Assembly: GCA_947460565.1 (NCBI GenBank)
Contig: CANHJJ010000074.1
Location: forward strand, 1 to 7,886
Source: Bacteroidota bacterium
Lineage (GTDB): Bacteria > Bacteroidota > Bacteroidia > UKL13-3
DNA length: 7,886 nt
Direction: 5' to 3'
Each line of letters begins with the position of its first letter. Position 1 is the stretch's first letter. The position numbers and the translations under genes are program-made. The notes under the pieces were generated by a model. That model ran no database searches and was not told the DNA's origin. It was given only the letters and a program-made list of their open reading frames with translations. Of the stretch, positions 4,691 to 7,886 are shown one piece after another.

Positions 4691-7600
4691 TTATGGAGTT
4701 ATTGAAATGACTCCATTTGAACTGTTAATGTCAATCAATGGATAATCGTTGAAATCCACTGATGCATCTCCGTTAAGGTCATTTGCATCATAGCCTAAAA
4801 TACCTGCAGAACTCGCAATGTCTAAGGCAGGATAATCATTAAAATCAACTGATCCATCTTGATTAATATCTCCAGTATACATACCGAATATACCGCTACC
4901 CAAATCCGCTAAATTATTACCAGCAGCTTTAGTAGCAGCGTTAGTAAAGTTATAAGAAGTGCCATTTGAAGCAATGGTTACTGGTGTTGCACTCCAGGTG
5001 GCAACTGAATTACGATGAGCAACTACAATATAGTAGGTACCACCAATAGCACCAGCAGGGAATATAACATTTGCAACACCACTGGTACTTAATAGACCTG
5101 TAGCACTATAAACCAATGCTTGTGTAGCACTGTTATGCAATTCTACTGTAATAGTATCTGCCAAGGTTGTTTGACTAACACCATTTGCATTGAATGGAGC
5201 AGCAGTCATTGCGCCACTTCCAAGGTATAGTCCTTGAATAAATGCAGATACTTGAATAGACACATTATTTGCATTGGTAGTTTCACTAAGTCTTAACGAA
5301 TTAAGAGAGGTACAAGTTCCGTTTTCGCTTCTAGCCCTTACATAGTATTGGGTTAAAGGGCTTAATCCTGTAATTGATGCACTAGTTCCAGAAACACTTA
5401 AGTTGTTATAACCTGAAACCATTGAGGTAAATCCAGTGTCAGTTGCTACATCTAAACTATATGAAGTTGCGCCTGAAACAGCACTCCAAGATACATTTAT
5501 TGTACTGCCTGTTTTACTTACAGTTGATAAGCCAGTTGGTGCACTAGGTGTTGTTAAAACAGTTGCCACAATTGGTTGTCTTGCACTTTCACAAGCCGAA
5601 GAAACAGTTAAGTTGTAGAAGTAATACAATAAATTAGTTGTAGTACCTGATGCAGCTGTTCCAAATCCAGCAGCTTTGTAGTTTAGTAAACCTGAAACAA
5701 CAAAAGGATAAGGGAATGCAAATGAGCCTCCTCTCCAACAAGCAGGGTTAGCTGTAAATGCAATTACATAATTTGTACCTGCAGGAATATTAAAATTAAC
5801 TGGCACTGTTTGAGCGACAGTTGGTGTACTGCCTGTGTTTTGCACTGAAGTAACACCTGTATAACTTGCAATTAATGTTCCCGAAGTGTTTGTTTGTCTC
5901 ACTTGAATGGTAAAGGTAGTTCCAGCAGGATCAAATGGATAAATATCCAAAGAAGAAATTGTAATATCCTTTAATGCATCAAACACCGCACATTGATTAC
6001 TTGTGTTGCGGTCAAATAAACCTAAAGTTGTATTTTGATTCCATGTGTTTCCACCTGAAGTGGCTGTTGATACGTTTTGTGTGGTCGCAGCACTTGCATA
6101 AAAAGTAGTGGTTGAAGTTACCACTGGGTTGTATGTATTTCCAGTAGCAACTGGAATAGTGGCACTTGCACTAGTATACCAATTTATAACTTGTGAGTTA
6201 TTTGGTGTGGCACTTAAAGATGCATTTGTATTTGCACAAGTAGTACTACCTGAGAATGATAAAATTTCAGGTATTTGAACAATTACGGTATCTCCTGCAG
6301 AGATGGTAGTTGAATTACATGATATCAATGCAGAGTAATAGGTGGTTGTTGTTATAGGATTACTTGGTGTATAAGTAGGAGAGTTGCTGCCCACATTTGT
6401 CCATGGTCCAGTTGCACTCACCGTTGATTGTCTCCATTGAACATTTCCTCCAGTAGCTGTTGTTGTTAAAGTAGGAATTCCATTTGAACTACAAATTTGA
6501 GTAACGCTTGATGTATTGTTTCCAACAGTTAAATTAGTAGTTGTGATAGCTGTTGCAGACATTGCATCATTTGATGAATTAGCATCGCCAAACAATATGG
6601 TACTTGCGTTAAATGTATAGGTTCCCAGCGCACTCATATCATAATTGTTAGACATTACCACATCTAAAGTAGCGCCTGGTGCTAATGTTCCTGTTGTTAA
6701 CGTTACAGGGTTGAAAGTAGTTGCATTGGTTCCACTTACACTAGCTGTAACCACTACTGGGTTTTGAGAAAAGTCTATTGCTTGGGTGCTAGCATAGTTT
6801 TTAATTCTAATGCTAACCGTTTTGCCTGTTGAAGCACAAGAACCACTTGGAGATGCAAGTGCTAAAGCACCTACATTTAATTGGAACAAAGCTCCATCAA
6901 ACTCATCAGCACCAATATCAGAAGCTGTTCCACCACCATTGGTTGAACCCACAGGTCCTGGTCTAACATCTCCATCAATATCTGTTGCATATCCAGAAAT
7001 ATTAACCCCACCCGATTCCATTAATGAAATTGAATTTGGCACGATATGCATATCTACCGAAGAGTTAGTTCCATTGCCAGAAACAAATATTGGGTTTTCT
7101 GTAATTGAGTTCACGTCTTGCACGGTTGCAGTTTTCCAATCTGATAAAGCTGTTGCATCTAACGAATTAAATACACCAAGTGGTGCCGCATTAGTATAGT
7201 AGTTGTTGTAATTAATAGTTAAGCCAGTTGCGTTAGCAAGCGAAATTGAGTAATGCTTAGCAATCGAACCAGAAACACTAGATCTTTTATTTGAAAAGAT
7301 GTTATTTCTAATATTTCGCGTTCCTGAAGATACTGTACTTGCAAAACCAAAAGTGTAATCTGCGCCTGCAGCCACATTTGAACCACCAATATAAATAGTA
7401 TTGAAGTAATAGTTATTTGTTCCAGCAATTTCATTAATACCTCTAAGGTTTAAAGTGCTTGTCATATTAGAACCATTTTGGTCAATACCTAAACGTACCA
7501 TATTATTGGCATATGTGAAAGCACCAGCTACTACATCTATACCATTGATGGTAGAGCCAGATTTTCCGGCCATTACCGAGTGAATAATATTTCTTGTAAC

Positions 7601-7886
7601 AACATTTGTTCCTGTCACAGGGCCTGAAATCATCATACCACTCATGGTGATACCAATTGAAGGATTTGCAGTAGAAATTAATGTATGAACCGTATTGTTA
7701 TCAACCGTAATTCCATTTGTGCCAGAGCCAGCTAATGACATTCCAATTAGAGAGGCCGTTGCGCCTGTAGTTGTTGCAGTAGCAGAACCTGTTAAATATG
7801 AAATGCTATTGTTTTTAATCTGTGCCGAATGCGCCCCTGATGTAGCAATACCTAAGCAAGTAGCTGCAGTATTTGCATAATTAGAT
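4691..7886 (-). CDS. Large mosaic surface/adhesin-like protein: beta-helix, Ig-like, FnIII, dockerin-like tail (5' end beyond right edge)
   Basis: The frame is open from the right edge to the TAA at 4691-4693 (1064 residues visible). The first in-frame ATG at 7741 is not the start, because coding of the same style continues upstream of it. Numbering from the edge: residues 1-331 are a right-handed beta-helix with Asn-ladder rungs (VDNNTVHTL, TRNIIHSV, YANNMVRLG, IRNNIFSN), closing with the familiar DIDGDVRP (302-309) and DIGADEFDG (323-331). Residues ~332-448 are a CARDB-like beta-sandwich ending GDANSSND. About 449-538 and 539-603 are two Ig-like modules of the Bacteroidota surface type (QWRQS, TYYSALISC; INWYTSAS, TFYASA). 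About 604-776 is an unassigned beta-rich module. About 777-869 is FnIII (APTGLSTVSK, ITGLSPLTQYYVRARSENG). About 870-1004 is a beta-domain, then a 60-residue dockerin-like tail. It is rich in Thr/Ser/Asn/Gly, with no catalytic motif. An exported adhesin or matrix protein is the best inference. It is followed by a strong terminator. Confidence -1.
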   Translation of the reverse strand, partial: SNYANTAATCLGIATSGAHSAQIKNNSISYLTGSATATTTGATASLIGMSLAGSGTNGITVDNNTVHTLISTANPSIGITMSGMMISGPVTGTNVVTRNIIHSVMAGKSGSTINGIDVVAGAFTYANNMVRLGIDQNGSNMTSTLNLRGINEIAGTNNYYFNTIYIGGSNVAAGADYTFGFASTVSSGTRNIRNNIFSNKRSSVSGSIAKHYSISLANATGLTINYNNYYTNAAPLGVFNSLDATALSDWKTATVQDVNSITENPIFVSGNGTNSSVDMHIVPNSISLMESGGVNISGYATDIDGDVRPGPVGSTNGGGTASDIGADEFDGALFQLNVGALALASPSGSCASTGKTVSIRIKNYASTQAIDFSQNPVVVTASVSGTNATTFNPVTLTTGTLAPGATLDVVMSNNYDMSALGTYTFNASTILFGDANSSNDAMSATAITTTNLTVGNNTSSVTQICSSNGIPTLTTTATGGNVQWRQSTVSATGPWTNVGSNSPTYTPSNPITTTTYYSALISCNSTTISAGDTVIVQIPEILSFSGSTTCANTNASLSATPNNSQVINWYTSASATIPVATGNTYNPVVTSTTTFYASAATTQNVSTATSGGNTWNQNTTLGLFDRNTSNQCAVFDALKDITISSLDIYPFDPAGTTFTIQVRQTNTSGTLIASYTGVTSVQNTGSTPTVAQTVPVNFNIPAGTNYVIAFTANPACWRGGSFAFPYPFVVSGLLNYKAAGFGTAASGTTTNLLYYFYNLTVSSACESARQPIVATVLTTPSAPTGLSTVSKTGSTINVSWSAVSGATSYSLDVATDTGFTSMVSGYNNLSVSGTSASITGLSPLTQYYVRARSENGTCTSLNSLRLSETTNANNVSIQVSAFIQGLYLGSGAMTAAPFNANGVSQTTLADTITVELHNSATQALVYSATGLLSTSGVANVIFPAGAIGGTYYIVVAHRNSVATWSATPVTIASNGTSYNFTNAATKAAGNNLADLGSGIFGMYTGDINQDGSVDFNDYPALDIASSAGILGYDANDLNGDASVDFNDYPLIDINSSNGVISITP
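4694..4873 (-). other. Dockerin-like tail domain: two 30-residue calcium-loop repeats
   Basis: Within the mosaic surface protein, residues 1005-1064 (in-window numbering) are two copies with an exact 30-residue period. DINQDGSVDFND (1006-1017) and DLNGDASVDFND (1036-1047) both fit the EF-hand/dockerin loop with acidic or Asn residues at loop positions 1, 3, 5, 9 and 12. Each is followed by YP-x-x-DI-x-SS-x-G. The second loop has Ala where Gly is usual at position 6. The protein ends ISITP directly after the second copy. No T9SS type A or B sorting domain follows. Calcium binding is inferred from the loops; whether the tail anchors, folds or targets the protein is unknown. Confidence -1.

Noticed and set aside
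6810..7199. Plus-strand 129-codon open frame
   Set aside because: It is antisense to the beta-helix part of the large surface protein; its open length follows from the low stop frequency opposite Thr/Ser/Asn-rich coding DNA.
7219..7434. Minus-strand 71-codon frame, Leu/Ile-rich
   Set aside because: It is a shifted reading of the beta-helix coding region; the in-frame reading is continuous across it.
7739..7741. ATG at 7741 as start of the large surface protein
   Set aside because: The same frame stays open to the right edge, with the same composition and rung pattern (KNNSISYL), and no signal peptide follows this ATG.

Overview
The window looks like a piece of a Bacteroidota chromosome (Chitinophagales/Sphingobacteria-like is my guess; the rank below phylum is inference). 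The evidence is a gene for the type IX secretion system (T9SS) plug protein, two large exported surface-type proteins built from beta-helix, Ig-like and FnIII modules, AT-rich DNA, and start sites with A-rich rather than GGAGG-type leaders. Two of the five genes run off the window: the first loses its C-terminus at the left edge and the last loses its N-terminus at the right edge. Both are much longer than their internal ATG-to-stop pieces suggest.

Layout. (1) 1-1544, minus: the N-terminal 514 residues of a secreted protein with a signal peptide, a Ca-loop-like Asp/Asn-rich stretch and the start of an FnIII-like domain. (2) 1545-1799: apparently non-coding. (3) 1800-2054, minus: a small muconolactone-isomerase-fold (MIase) protein. 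(4) 2125-2358, minus: a 77-codon hypothetical ORF whose first codons lie in repeat DNA. (5) 2324-2572: a cluster of GC-rich REP-like palindromes, including two ~77-bp direct copies 118 bp apart. (6) 2573-2921: non-coding, with a small hairpin and a decayed interspersed palindrome. (7) 2922-4184, plus: complete T9SS plug protein (DUF5103 family). (8) 4185-4633: non-coding, with more small palindromes. (9) 4634-4671: a strong terminator, bidirectional in shape but best placed and folded for the minus strand. (10) 4691-7886, minus: a mosaic surface protein, 1064 residues in the window, ending in a 60-residue duplicated dockerin-like/EF-loop tail.

How the parts may work together. The plug protein seals the periplasmic end of the SprA translocon of the T9SS. 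The two large exported proteins are plausible clients of that or another outer-membrane export route. The adhesin-like protein shows no canonical T9SS type A or B C-terminal signal; it ends in two calcium-loop repeats behind a module I recall from other Bacteroidota surface proteins. That tail is the most interesting protein-level feature. At DNA level the most interesting feature is the palindromic repeat cluster that runs into a small ORF. I found no convincing new multi-gene system, no phage, IS or CRISPR, and no RNA gene other than the terminator.
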